From: Halomonas sp. A11-A
GTDB lineage: Bacteria > Pseudomonadota > Gammaproteobacteria > Pseudomonadales > Halomonadaceae
Direction: 5' to 3'
Length of the DNA: 64,000 nt
Assembly (NCBI RefSeq): GCF_003182195.1
Contig: NZ_QGTM01000007.1
Coordinates: forward strand, 62,001-126,000
The notes beneath the pieces are model-generated. The model searched no databases. It was not told the DNA's origin and saw only the letters and a program-made list of their open reading frames with translations. The stretch's first letter is position 1. Each line of letters starts with the position of its first letter. The translations under genes were made by a program, and so were the position numbers. Of this stretch, positions 45,572-54,942 are shown piece by piece.

Positions 45572-47071
45572 ATGATGACTCCCGAACGCTTCCGCGAGCT
45601 GGCCGACGCCGGCTACAACCGTATTCCGGTCACCCGCGAGGTGCTGGCCGATCTCGACACCCCGCTCTCCACCTACCTCAAGCTGGCCAATGCCCCCTGG
45701 TCCTTCCTGCTGGAGTCCGTGCAGGGCGGCGAGAAGTGGGGGCGCTACTCCATCATCGGCCTGCCCAGCCGAGAGCGCATCGAGGTGCGCGGCTTCACGG
45801 TGAGCCATATCGTCGACGGCGAGCAGCAGGGTGTGGCCGAGGTGGAGGACCCGCTGGCGTGGATCGAGCAGTTCCAGGCCCGCTTCAGGGTGCCGCGCCT
45901 GGACGACCAGCCGCGCTTCGACGGTGGCCTGGTGGGCTACTTCGGCTACGACACCATCCGCTATATCGAGCCGCGGCTTCGCAGTGAGGCCGCCGCCGCC
46001 AAGCCCGACCCGCTGGGCGTGCCCGATATCCTGCTGATGGTGTGCGACGAGCTGGTGGTCTTCGACAACCTCTCCGGGCGCCTGGCGCTCTGGACCCATG
46101 CCGACCCCGCCGAGCCAAAGGCCTACCCCCGGGCGGTGCAGCGCCTGGAAGAGCTGGAGATCCGCCTGCGCAGTGCCACCCTCAACACCATCAGCCCTGG
46201 CACCGGCGGCGCCGCGGTGGAGGAGGGCGACTTCACCTCCGGCTTCACCGAGGCGGGCTTCAAGGCCGCGGTGGAGACCATCAAGGAGTACGTGCTGGCC
46301 GGTGACGTCATGCAGTGCGTGCCCTCCCAGCGCATGTCGATTCCCTACCGCGCCGCGCCGCTCGACCTTTACCGGGCACTGCGCAGCCTCAACCCCTCGC
46401 CCTACATGTTCTTCCTCGACCTCGGCGATCATCAGGTGGCCGGCTCCTCGCCGGAAATTCTGACCCGCCTGGAGGAGGGCGAGGTGACGGTGCGCCCCAT
46501 CGCCGGGACCCGCAAGCGCGGCCGCAGCGAGGAGGAGGACCAGGCGCTGGAGGCGGAGCTGCTGGCCGATCCCAAGGAGCGCGCCGAGCACCTGATGCTG
46601 ATCGATCTCGGCCGCAACGATGTGGGGCGCATCAGCGAGACCGGCTCGGTGAAGGTCACCGAGGAGATGGTGGTGGAGCGCTACTCCCACGTCATGCATA
46701 TCGTCTCCAACGTCACCGGCAAGCTGAAACCGGGGCTGACCGCCATGGACGCCCTGCGCGCCACCTTCCCGGCGGGCACCGTCTCCGGCGCCCCCAAGAT
46801 CCGGGCGCTGGAGATCATCGACGAGCTGGAGCCGGTCAAGCGCGGCATCTACTCCGGGGCGGTGGGCTATCTCTCTTGGCATGGCAACATGGACACCGCC
46901 ATCGCCATCCGCACCGCGGTGATCAAGGATGGCCAGCTGCATGTCCAGGCGGGTGCCGGCATCGTCGCCGACTCCGTGCCCGAGATGGAGTGGCAAGAGA
47001 CCCTCAACAAGGGGCGCGCCCTGTTCCGCGCCGTGGCCATGGCCGAGCGCGGCCTGGACAACCTCGAATAA
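45572..47071 (+). CDS. trpE: Anthranilate synthase component I
   Basis: A 499-residue chorismate-utilising subunit that makes anthranilate from chorismate with ammonia from TrpG. The N-terminal region carries the Trp feedback site ([17 protein letters not shown] with the LLES motif). The catalytic domain shows [41 protein letters not shown] and [14 protein letters not shown]. Two ATG codons (45572 and 45575) are adjacent. It is first structural gene of trpEGDC, 93 bp after the leader peptide stop. Confidence 0.97.
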   Translation: MMTPERFRELADAGYNRIPVTREVLADLDTPLSTYLKLANAPWSFLLESVQGGEKWGRYSIIGLPSRERIEVRGFTVSHIVDGEQQGVAEVEDPLAWIEQFQARFRVPRLDDQPRFDGGLVGYFGYDTIRYIEPRLRSEAAAAKPDPLGVPDILLMVCDELVVFDNLSGRLALWTHADPAEPKAYPRAVQRLEELEIRLRSATLNTISPGTGGAAVEEGDFTSGFTEAGFKAAVETIKEYVLAGDVMQCVPSQRMSIPYRAAPLDLYRALRSLNPSPYMFFLDLGDHQVAGSSPEILTRLEEGEVTVRPIAGTRKRGRSEEEDQALEAELLADPKERAEHLMLIDLGRNDVGRISETGSVKVTEEMVVERYSHVMHIVSNVTGKLKPGLTAMDALRATFPAGTVSGAPKIRALEIIDELEPVKRGIYSGAVGYLSWHGNMDTAIAIRTAVIKDGQLHVQAGAGIVADSVPEMEWQETLNKGRALFRAVAMAERGLDNLE

Positions 47072-47087
47072 GGCGCCGGAGAGACCC

Positions 47088-47696
47088 ATGAAAGTCTGCA
47101 TGATCGACAATTACGACAGCTTCACCTTTAACGTGGTGCAGTACCTGGGGGAGCTGGGCGCCGAGGTGGCGACCCACCGCAACGACGCCATCACCCTCGA
47201 GCAGATCGAGGCCATGGCCCCCACCCATCTGGTGATCTCGCCGGGGCCCTGCACGCCCAACGAGGCGGGCATCTCCCTGGCGGCCATCCGCCACTTCGCC
47301 GGCCGGCTGCCGATCCTCGGCATCTGCCTGGGCCACCAGGCCATCGGGCAGGTCTACGGCGGCCAGGTGGTGCGCGCCCCCCAGGTGATGCACGGCAAGA
47401 CCTCGGCCATTCGCCACTCGGGCCTGGGGGTCTTCGCAGGCCTCGATGACCCCCTGGAGGTGACCCGCTACCACTCGCTGGTGGTGGAGCGCGCCTCGCT
47501 GCCCGACTGCCTGGAGATCACCGCCTGGACCGCTGACGATGACGTCACCCCGGGGCTGATCATGGGGCTTCGCCACCGCGAGCTCGACGTCGAAGGGGTG
47601 CAGTTCCACCCCGAGTCGATCCTCACCCGCCAGGGCCATGAGCTGCTGGCCAACTTCCTACAACGTCGTCCTCAAGCGCCGCTGGGCCGTGCCTGA
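47088..47696 (+). CDS. trpG: Anthranilate synthase component II (glutamine amidotransferase)
   Basis: A 202-residue class I amidotransferase supplying ammonia to TrpE. The opening [20 protein letters not shown] is typical, and the triad is C80 ([10 protein letters not shown]), H174 and E176 (FHPESIL). It is 16 bp downstream of trpE and separate from trpD, unlike E. coli where they are fused. The start at 47088 excludes an open upstream frame that is antisense-like shadow of trpE. Confidence 0.97.
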   Translation: MKVCMIDNYDSFTFNVVQYLGELGAEVATHRNDAITLEQIEAMAPTHLVISPGPCTPNEAGISLAAIRHFAGRLPILGICLGHQAIGQVYGGQVVRAPQVMHGKTSAIRHSGLGVFAGLDDPLEVTRYHSLVVERASLPDCLEITAWTADDDVTPGLIMGLRHRELDVEGVQFHPESILTRQGHELLANFLQRRPQAPLGRA

Positions 47697-47709
47697 GTCG
47701 AGGAGAGCC

Positions 47710-48738
47710 ATGATGCAGATGCGAGATGCCCTCGGCGCCCTGATGCGCCGCGACAACCTCACCTTCGACGAGACCCATGAGGTGATGCGCCAGATCATGA
47801 CCGGTGAGGCCGGCGACGCTCAGATCGCCGCCTTCCTGATGGGCATGGCCATGAAGGGCGAGACCGCCGAGGAGATCAGCGCCGCCGCCCAGGTGATGCG
47901 CGAGCTGATGAAGCCGGTGCGGCTGCCGGCCGCGCTCGAGAACGTGGTGGACATCGTCGGCACCGGCGGCGACGGCGCCAACCTCTTCAACGTCTCCACC
48001 GCGGCCAGCTTCGTGGTGGCCGCCGCCGGCGGCCACGTGGCCAAGCACGGCAACCGCGGCGTCTCCTCCTCGTCGGGGAGCGCCGACCTCTTCGCCGTGG
48101 CCGGCATCCACCTGGACATCGACGCCGAGCAGGTGGCGCGCTGCATCGCCGAGGTGGGCGTGGGCTTCATGTTCGCCCCCAACCACCACCCGGCCATGCG
48201 CCATGCGGTGGGGCCGCGCCGGGAGATGGGCGTGCGCACCCTGTTCAATATCCTCGGCCCCCTGACCAACCCCGCCGGCGCCCCCAACCAGGTGCTGGGT
48301 GTCTACTCCCCGGAGCTGGTGCCGCTGATGGCCGAGGTGCTGCGCCGCCTGGGCAGCCGCCACGTGCTGGTGGTGCATGCAGAAGACGGTCTGGATGAGA
48401 TCTCCCTGGCTGCGCCAACCCGGGTGGCCGAGCTGAAGGAAGGCGAGATCACCGAGTACGTGATCACCCCCGAGGAGCTCGGCATCCCGCGTCAGTCCCT
48501 GGACCCGCTGCGGGTGCAGTCCGCGGAGGACAGCCTGCGGCTGGTGGAGCAGGCGCTGGTGGGGGATGGCCCGGCAGCCGATATCGTCGCCCTCAACGCC
48601 GGCGCGGCGCTCTACGCCTCGGGCATCGCCGACAGCCTCAAGGAGGGCGTGGCCCTGGCCCAGGACGCCCAGGCCTCCAAACTGCCCCTGGAGAAGCTCC
48701 GGGAGCTGGCCAATTTCACCCGCGTCTTCCTGCAGTGA
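47710..48738 (+). CDS. trpD: Anthranilate phosphoribosyltransferase
   Basis: A 342-residue enzyme transferring phosphoribose from PRPP to anthranilate. [20 protein letters not shown] is the PRPP-binding loop, [16 protein letters not shown] the anthranilate and phosphate loop, and [27 protein letters not shown] the conserved core. The ATG at 47710 follows GAGGAG, 13 bp after trpG. Third gene of trpEGDC. Confidence 0.97.
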   Translation: MMQMRDALGALMRRDNLTFDETHEVMRQIMTGEAGDAQIAAFLMGMAMKGETAEEISAAAQVMRELMKPVRLPAALENVVDIVGTGGDGANLFNVSTAASFVVAAAGGHVAKHGNRGVSSSSGSADLFAVAGIHLDIDAEQVARCIAEVGVGFMFAPNHHPAMRHAVGPRREMGVRTLFNILGPLTNPAGAPNQVLGVYSPELVPLMAEVLRRLGSRHVLVVHAEDGLDEISLAAPTRVAELKEGEITEYVITPEELGIPRQSLDPLRVQSAEDSLRLVEQALVGDGPAADIVALNAGAALYASGIADSLKEGVALAQDAQASKLPLEKLRELANFTRVFLQ

Positions 48739-48799
48739 GCGCGCCACGTTCTCTCGGTGCACCCCCTGTCTCAGCGCACCGCCTACAAGGAGTCACATC

Positions 48800-49609
48800 A
48801 TGAGCGCATCCCCGGGGGCGACCCCCACCATCCTGACCCGCATCCTGGCGCGCAAGGACGAGGAGGTGGCCGAGCGCTCCCGCGCCGTCCCCGAGGCCGA
48901 GCTGCTGCGCCTGGCCGCCGAGCAGAGCGCACCGCGCGGCTTCGTGGCGGCCATGCAGCGCATGATCGCCGCCGGCGACCCGGCGGTGATCGCCGAGGTC
49001 AAGAAGGCCTCTCCCTCCAAGGGGGTGATCCGCGGGGACTTCCACCCCGCCGAGATCGCCGCGAGCTACGCCAAGGGGGGAGCCGCCTGCCTCTCGGTGC
49101 TTACCGATGCCGACTTCTTCCAGGGCCACGAGGACTACCTGGTCGAGGCCCGTGACGCCTGTGAGCTTCCGGTGATCCGCAAGGACTTCATCACCCACGG
49201 CTACCAGGTGAGCGAGGCGCGGGCCATCGGCGCCGACTGCATCCTCCTGATCGTCGCCGCCTTGGAGGACGCCCAGATGGCGGACCTCAATCGCCAGGCC
49301 ATCGAGCTCGGCATGGACGTGCTGGTGGAGGTGCACGACGCCCGTGAACTCGAGCGCGCGCTCAGGCTGGATCTCTCCCTGGTGGGCATCAACAACCGCG
49401 ATCTGCACACCTTCGACACTACCCTGGATACCACCCTGGAGCTGTTGCCGCGCATTCCGAAGGGGGTGACCGTGGTGACCGAGTCCGGCATCCACACCCG
49501 CGACGACGTGGCCCGCATGCGCGAGCACGACGTCAACGCCTTCCTGGTGGGCGAGGCCTTTATGCGCGAGGCCGATCCCGGCGAGGCGCTGCGCCGGCTG
49601 TTCTTCTGA
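48800..49609 (+). CDS. trpC: Indole-3-glycerol-phosphate synthase
   Basis: A 269-residue TIM-barrel enzyme that closes the indole ring. [17 protein letters not shown] starts the protein. [15 protein letters not shown] supplies the catalytic Lys, [13 protein letters not shown] the next Lys, [12 protein letters not shown] the Asn region, and [12 protein letters not shown] the C-terminal phosphate site. It is not fused to trpF. AAGGAG precedes the ATG at 48800. It ends the trp run; trpF, trpA and trpB are not in the window. Confidence 0.97.
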   Translation: MSASPGATPTILTRILARKDEEVAERSRAVPEAELLRLAAEQSAPRGFVAAMQRMIAAGDPAVIAEVKKASPSKGVIRGDFHPAEIAASYAKGGAACLSVLTDADFFQGHEDYLVEARDACELPVIRKDFITHGYQVSEARAIGADCILLIVAALEDAQMADLNRQAIELGMDVLVEVHDARELERALRLDLSLVGINNRDLHTFDTTLDTTLELLPRIPKGVTVVTESGIHTRDDVARMREHDVNAFLVGEAFMREADPGEALRRLFF

Positions 49610-49688
49610 GAGCGACGCCGCCTGCGAGCGGTCGGCGGCGCTGGCAGGGATAAGCCGGTACTCGACCGGGGTATGACGATACGACGAA

Positions 49689-49707
49689 GGGAGGCCTCCG
49701 GCCTCCC
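49689..49707 (+). terminator. Terminator after trpC
   Basis: GGGAGGCC / GGCCTCCC, 8-bp perfect stem with a TCC loop, then TCAAGTTATTTGG. A second weaker stem (CGCCGCC / GGCGGCG) precedes it at 49616-49640. Confidence 0.6.
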
Positions 49708-49716
49708 TCAAGTTAT

Positions 49717-49745
49717 TTGGCAGGTGGCTTTTCGGTGCCTAGGCT
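49717..49745 (+). promoter_or_regulatory. Predicted promoter of the hsd operon
   Basis: TTGGCA, 17 bp, TAGGCT. The -35 is 5/6 to consensus, and the -10 TAGGCT also occurs in the phasin promoter. The hsdM ATG lies about 43 bp downstream. Confidence 0.5.
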
Positions 49746-49787
49746 TTCGCCTGACACGCCTGCCGAGGGGAAACAGAGCGACTCATC

Positions 49788-52568
49788 ATGGCGATCAAGA
49801 AATCCGAACTCTACTCCTCCCTCTGGGCCAGCTGTGACGAGCTGCGCGGCGGCATGGACGCATCGCAGTACAAGGACTATGTCCTGTTCATGCTGTTCAT
49901 CAAGTACATCTCGGACAAGTACGCCCATTCCGACGACTTCGCGCCGCCGGTGATCATCCCCGAGGGCGCGAGCTTCCCAGACATGGTCAAGCTCAAGGGC
50001 AAGAGCGACATCGGCGACAGGATCAACACCCAGATCATCCAGCCCCTGATCGATGCCAACCAGCGCCTGGCGCGAAGCGACTTCCCGGACTTCAACGACC
50101 CCAACAAGCTCGGCGAAGGCAAGGCGATGGTGGATCGCCTCACTAACCTGATCAGCATCTTCCAGAAACCGGAGCTCGACTTCGCCAAGAACCGCGCCGA
50201 GCACGACGATATCCTCGGCGACGCCTACGAATACCTGATGCGTCACTTCGCTCAGGAGAGTGGCAAGAGCAAGGGACAGTTCTACACGCCCTCCGAGGTC
50301 AGCCGGATCATGGCGCAGGTCATCGGCATCTCGCCGGAGTCGGCGGTGGCGGCCACCACGGCCTATGACCCCACCTGTGGCTCGGGCTCGCTGCTGCTCA
50401 AGGTCGCCGCCGAGGCAGGCACACACATCACCCTGGAAGGGCAGGAGAAGGACGTCACCACCGCCGGTCTGGCGCGCATGAACATGATCCTGCATGACTT
50501 CCCCACCGCCAACGTGGTGCAGGGCAACACCCTGGCCAACCCCAAGTTCAAGGAGCAGGGCGGGGGGCGTGAGCAGCTGCGCACCTACGACTACGTGGTC
50601 GCCAATCCGCCTTTCTCGGACAAGGGCTGGAGCGCGGGCCTCACGCCGGAAAACGACCCCTGGGAGCGTTTCGGCTGGGGCACGCCGCCCGCCAAGCAGG
50701 GTGACTACGCCTACCTACTGCATATCCTTCGCTCGATGAAGAGCACCGGCAAGGGCGCGGTGATCCTGCCTCACGGTGTGCTGTTTCGGAGCAACGCCGA
50801 GGCGGGCATTCGCCGGCGGCTGGTGCGGTCGGGGTATCTGAAGGGCATCATCGGCCTGCCGGCCAACCTCTTCTACGGCACCGGCATTCCCGCCTGCATT
50901 CTGGTGCTGGACAAGGAGAACGCCCAGGCGCGGAAGGGGATCTTCATGATCGATGCCGCCCGGGGCTTCATCAAGGATGGCAACAAGAACCGGTTGCGCG
51001 AGCAGGACATCCACCGCATCGTCGATACCTTCAGCAAGCAGGTCGATGTGCCCCGCTTCGCCCGCATGGTGCCCCTTGACGAGATCGCCTCGCCCAGGAA
51101 TGACTTCAACCTCAACCTGCCGCGCTACATCGATGCCAGCGAACCGGAAGACCGCCACGATCTCCACGCCCACATGAACGGTGGGATTCCCGTACGCGAT
51201 ATCGACGGTGACCGCGCCGCCAACCCGCCGGTGCCCGGCCTGGCCGCCTACTGGGGCGTCTTCCCTGGCCTGCGGGCATCGCTATTTCGACCTACCCCGC
51301 ACGCCGGCTACGTCGATCTCGCCGTAGCCCCCCAATCGCTGAGAACCGCCATCCTCGAGCACACCGAGTTCGCCACCTTCCGTGAGCGGACTTTTGCCCT
51401 GTTCGACGACTGGCGCACGCGGAACCGGCCGGTGCTCAAGGACTTTGGTATCGATGACCAGCCCAAGGCCCTGATCACCCGGGTGGGCGAGGACCTGCTG
51501 AACACCTTCCGCGCCGCTCCCCTGCTCGACCCCTACGACATCTACCAGCACCTGATGGACTACTGGTACGAGATCCTTCAAGACGACGCCTACGAGATCG
51601 CCGCCGACGGCTGGGTGGCGGAGACGCGCCGCGTGCTGGAAGAGGTCAAGTCTGGAAAGAAGAAGGGCGATATGAAGGACAAGGGCTGGACCTGCGACCT
51701 GATTCCCAAGCCCTATATCGTCGCCCGCTACTTCGCCGACGAACAAGCCGAGCTGGACGCCCTACGCGGCGAGCTGGACAGCGTGGGTGCCGGCCTGGCC
51801 GAGCTCATTGAGGAGCATGGGGGCGAGGAGGGCCCGCTCAAGGATGTCGCGTCGAAAGGTGATGCCCAGGACGCCTTCGTTCAGGCGCTGGTGGAAGCCT
51901 GGCATGAGGACGATCCCGAGGCCTGCGGCCGCTACCGGGCCATGTCGGGCCAGGCAGAAGAGTATGCCACCGAGCTGGGTAACCTCGCCGATGGCGGCTA
52001 CCTTTCAGCGCTGAAGAGTCCCAAGGGCAAGCTGACCCAGAAGGCGATCAGGGCTCGGCTCGACGCCACCACCGATGTGGAGGAGCACAAGACGTTGCAA
52101 CGCTATCTCTCTCTGGAGAAGCGGTTGAAGACCACGAACAAGGAGGCCGCAGGCCTGCTTGCCGAGGCCGAGGTGCACTACCGCGAACGCCTACAGCAGG
52201 AGCCGCTGCCAGAGGCCCTGAACGATCTTCATGCCACCGCCCGCTACCTGGAGCTGCTCGATCGGCAAGCGGCCCTCAAGGCAGAGGTCAAGGAGGCGGA
52301 TGCCGCCCTTGACCTGCTCGCTTACGAGAAATATCCACAGCTCGACGAGGAAGAGATCAAGACCCTGGTGGTGGACGACAAGTGGCTCGCCGCCCTGGAG
52401 GTCGCCGTCCAGGAGGAGCTGGAGCGCGTCTCCCAGACACTCACCTCGCGCGTCCGCGAGTTGGCCGACCGCTACGCCACGCCTCTGCCGCAGATGAGCC
52501 GGCAGGTGGAAGCACTCTCGGCGCGGGTGGAGGAGCACCTGAAGACGATGGGAGTGGTGTGGGCATGA
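49788..52568 (+). CDS. hsdM: Type I restriction-modification methyltransferase subunit
   Basis: A 926-residue N6-adenine methyltransferase subunit. The N-terminal helical HsdM_N domain (residues about 8-150) precedes the SAM motif DPTCGSGSLLLKVA (194 onward) and the catalytic NPPF (273-276). HsdM usually has about 500-550 residues; here about 450 extra C-terminal residues are mostly helical and charged, with coiled-coil character (from about residue 640). The long form may merge scaffold functions with the methylase. It starts the operon and its stop overlaps the hsdS start (ATGA). Confidence 0.94.
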   Translation: MAIKKSELYSSLWASCDELRGGMDASQYKDYVLFMLFIKYISDKYAHSDDFAPPVIIPEGASFPDMVKLKGKSDIGDRINTQIIQPLIDANQRLARSDFPDFNDPNKLGEGKAMVDRLTNLISIFQKPELDFAKNRAEHDDILGDAYEYLMRHFAQESGKSKGQFYTPSEVSRIMAQVIGISPESAVAATTAYDPTCGSGSLLLKVAAEAGTHITLEGQEKDVTTAGLARMNMILHDFPTANVVQGNTLANPKFKEQGGGREQLRTYDYVVANPPFSDKGWSAGLTPENDPWERFGWGTPPAKQGDYAYLLHILRSMKSTGKGAVILPHGVLFRSNAEAGIRRRLVRSGYLKGIIGLPANLFYGTGIPACILVLDKENAQARKGIFMIDAARGFIKDGNKNRLREQDIHRIVDTFSKQVDVPRFARMVPLDEIASPRNDFNLNLPRYIDASEPEDRHDLHAHMNGGIPVRDIDGDRAANPPVPGLAAYWGVFPGLRASLFRPTPHAGYVDLAVAPQSLRTAILEHTEFATFRERTFALFDDWRTRNRPVLKDFGIDDQPKALITRVGEDLLNTFRAAPLLDPYDIYQHLMDYWYEILQDDAYEIAADGWVAETRRVLEEVKSGKKKGDMKDKGWTCDLIPKPYIVARYFADEQAELDALRGELDSVGAGLAELIEEHGGEEGPLKDVASKGDAQDAFVQALVEAWHEDDPEACGRYRAMSGQAEEYATELGNLADGGYLSALKSPKGKLTQKAIRARLDATTDVEEHKTLQRYLSLEKRLKTTNKEAAGLLAEAEVHYRERLQQEPLPEALNDLHATARYLELLDRQAALKAEVKEADAALDLLAYEKYPQLDEEEIKTLVVDDKWLAALEVAVQEELERVSQTLTSRVRELADRYATPLPQMSRQVEALSARVEEHLKTMGVVWA

Positions 52569-53875
52569 CGGACGAGGCGATGGAGGTGCGCGACGCCTCG
52601 GCGGGGTATGCGCTGCAGGCGGACAGGCCGGCGGTGCCCGAGGGCTATAAGCAGACCGAGGTGGGGGTGATTCCGAAAGACTGGGTGTTGTTCCAGTTTG
52701 GTGACATATTTGAGTTCCGAAATGGCATAAATGCGGACAAAAACTCTTACGGAAAAGGTATTTACTTTGTTAATGTTTTAGAGCCAATAACCCACTCGCA
52801 TATTTATGGTCCTGAAATTGCCGGGCAAGTTTCTTTGCCAGAAGCGGTGGTGGCCCCGTACATAATTCAAGCAGGTGATATCCTATTTAATAGGACATCT
52901 GAGTCGCCCGAAGAGCTGGGTTTGGCATCTGCATACCTAGGCACCGATCGTGTTGTGTTTGGGGGCTTCGTGATTCGTGGGCGTCCTTTGGGGAATAGGC
53001 TTGATTCTGCTTATGCAGGTTATTCTCTGCGTGCCCCGTCAATACGAAAGCAAATCATACCTATGGGGCAGGGGGCTATTCGCACAAATATTGGGCAAAA
53101 AAATTTAAGTCTTGTTGTTGTGCCGCTTCCGCCACTCCTGGAGCAACGCGCTATTGCCACCGCCCTGAGCGATGTCGATGCCCTGCTGGAGTCGCTGGAC
53201 CGCCTGATCGCCAAGAAACGCGATATCAAGCAGGCCACCATGCAGCAGCTGCTTACCGGTGAAGTCCGACTGCCTGGGTTTGAGGGGGAGTGGGAGAAGA
53301 GGAAACTGGGCACGATTGCAGTTATTCGGAGTGGCGGGACGCCGAGCACCTCAAACGACGAATTCTGGAATGGCGATATCCCATGGTGTACTCCGACTGA
53401 TATTACTGGGTTACAGGGAAGAAAGTATCTTTCTGCAACGAATCGGTCCATCTCTGATGCTGGGTTGAAGATGAGTTCTGCCGAATTGATTCCGCCTGGT
53501 TCCATCATCATGACCACTCGTGCAACGATCGGCGAGTGCGCCATAAATACTCTTCCGGTGACCACCAATCAGGGCTTCAAGAACCTAGAGCCAACCTCCG
53601 TAGATTGCGAGTATCTTTACTACCTCATGACGACGCAAAAGCAACGGCTACTTCAGTTGTGTGCGGGAAGTACTTTTTTGGAAGTCGGAAAGAAGCAGTT
53701 GGAAATCTTAGATTTATATCTTCCCGAGGATGTAGAGGAGCAGCGCGCAATTGCCACTGTCCTCTCCGATATGGACGCTGTTATCGAAACCCTCGAGCAA
53801 CGTCGCGCCAAGACCGCCGCACTAAAGCAGGCGATGATGCAGGAGCTGCTGACCGGAAGGACACGGCTGATATGA
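52565..53875 (+). CDS. hsdS: Type I restriction specificity subunit
   Basis: A 436-residue specificity subunit with two target-recognition domains. Two conserved helical repeats follow them: LEQRAIATALSDVDALLESL (from about 190) and VEEQRAIATVLSDMDAVIET (from about 390), each ending QLLTGE or ELLTGR. The two recognition domains are encoded by DNA clearly richer in A and T (about 52.7-53.1 and 53.3-53.75 kb) than the repeats or the neighbouring genes, suggesting domain exchange. The target sequence cannot be predicted. ATGA overlaps join it to genes on both sides. Confidence 0.94.
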   Translation: MTDEAMEVRDASAGYALQADRPAVPEGYKQTEVGVIPKDWVLFQFGDIFEFRNGINADKNSYGKGIYFVNVLEPITHSHIYGPEIAGQVSLPEAVVAPYIIQAGDILFNRTSESPEELGLASAYLGTDRVVFGGFVIRGRPLGNRLDSAYAGYSLRAPSIRKQIIPMGQGAIRTNIGQKNLSLVVVPLPPLLEQRAIATALSDVDALLESLDRLIAKKRDIKQATMQQLLTGEVRLPGFEGEWEKRKLGTIAVIRSGGTPSTSNDEFWNGDIPWCTPTDITGLQGRKYLSATNRSISDAGLKMSSAELIPPGSIIMTTRATIGECAINTLPVTTNQGFKNLEPTSVDCEYLYYLMTTQKQRLLQLCAGSTFLEVGKKQLEILDLYLPEDVEEQRAIATVLSDMDAVIETLEQRRAKTAALKQAMMQELLTGRTRLI

Positions 53876-54921
53876 GCGACAGGGCCGTCACCGATCCGGC
53901 GCTGGTCACCGAGCTGCGCCAACTGATCGACAGCGCCCGCCAGCGGGCGGCGGTGGCGGTCAACGCCGAGCTGACCCTGCTCTACTGGCAGATCGGCCGC
54001 CGCATCCACCGGGAGGTGCTGGCGGGCAAGCGGGCCGGCTATGGCGAGGAGATTGTCTCCGCGCTGGGGAGACAGTTGACCGCCGAGTACGGGCGGGGCT
54101 TTTCGGTCAAGAACCTGCGCCACATGATCCGCTTCGCCGAGGTGTTTCCCGAGGAGAACATTGTCTCGACGCTGTCGAGACAATTGTCCTGGAGCCATTT
54201 CCTGGAGGTGATCTACCTGAAGGAGCCCCTGGCTCGGGAGTTCTATGTTCGGCTGTGCCTGGAGGAAGGCTGGAGCGTGCGCAGGTTGCGGGAGCGTAAG
54301 GAGACCCTGCTCTTCGAACGGACTGCGATCTCCAGCAAGCCGGAGGAGACCATCCGCCATGAGCTGAAACACTTGGATGCCACCGGACAGCCCTCGCCGC
54401 AGTTGCTGCTAAAGGATCCGTACATCCTGGATTTCCTCGGCCTCAACGACCGCTATCTGGAACGCGACCTGGAAGACGTCATCCTGCGCGAGATCGAGCA
54501 GTTCCTGCTGGAGCTGGGTGCGGGCTTCACCTTCGTGGGACGCCAGAAGCGTATCCAGGTCGATGACGAGGATTTCTACATCGACCTGCTCTTCTACAAT
54601 CGCAAGCTCCGGCGGCTGGTGGCCATCGACCTCAAGCTCGGGCGCTTCAAGGCCGAGTACAAGGGGCAGATGGAGCTCTACCTGCGCTGGCTGGCGCGCC
54701 ACGAGCAGGAGGCAGGGGAGAATCCGCCGCTGGGCATCATCCTGTGTGCCGGCAAGCAGCGCGAACAGATCGAGCTGCTGGAACTGGACAAGAGCGGCAT
54801 CCATGTTGCCGAATACCTGACAGTGCTGCCGCCCCGAGAGGCCTTAAAGGCCAAGCTGCATCAATCCATCGCCGCCGCCAGGGCGCGGCTGCAGGGAGGT
54901 CAGGACGAGCCGACCGACTGA
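53872..54921 (+). CDS. DUF1016 (YhcG-like) PD-(D/E)xK nuclease
   Basis: A 349-residue protein with an N-terminal DUF1016 helical domain (ELTLLYWQIGRRIHREVL, SVKNLRHMIRFAEVFPEE) and a C-terminal nuclease domain. The predicted active site is D238 (DFYIDLLFYN) with D253-L-K255 (RLVAIDLKLG), a PD-(D/E)xK arrangement. Such genes are frequently found inside type I restriction loci, yet their part in restriction is not settled. It is coupled to hsdS by an ATGA overlap and precedes hsdR by 21 bp. Confidence 0.9.
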   Translation: MSDRAVTDPALVTELRQLIDSARQRAAVAVNAELTLLYWQIGRRIHREVLAGKRAGYGEEIVSALGRQLTAEYGRGFSVKNLRHMIRFAEVFPEENIVSTLSRQLSWSHFLEVIYLKEPLAREFYVRLCLEEGWSVRRLRERKETLLFERTAISSKPEETIRHELKHLDATGQPSPQLLLKDPYILDFLGLNDRYLERDLEDVILREIEQFLLELGAGFTFVGRQKRIQVDDEDFYIDLLFYNRKLRRLVAIDLKLGRFKAEYKGQMELYLRWLARHEQEAGENPPLGIILCAGKQREQIELLELDKSGIHVAEYLTVLPPREALKAKLHQSIAAARARLQGGQDEPTD

Positions 54922-54942
54922 GTCACGCAAGGAGCCCGCCAG

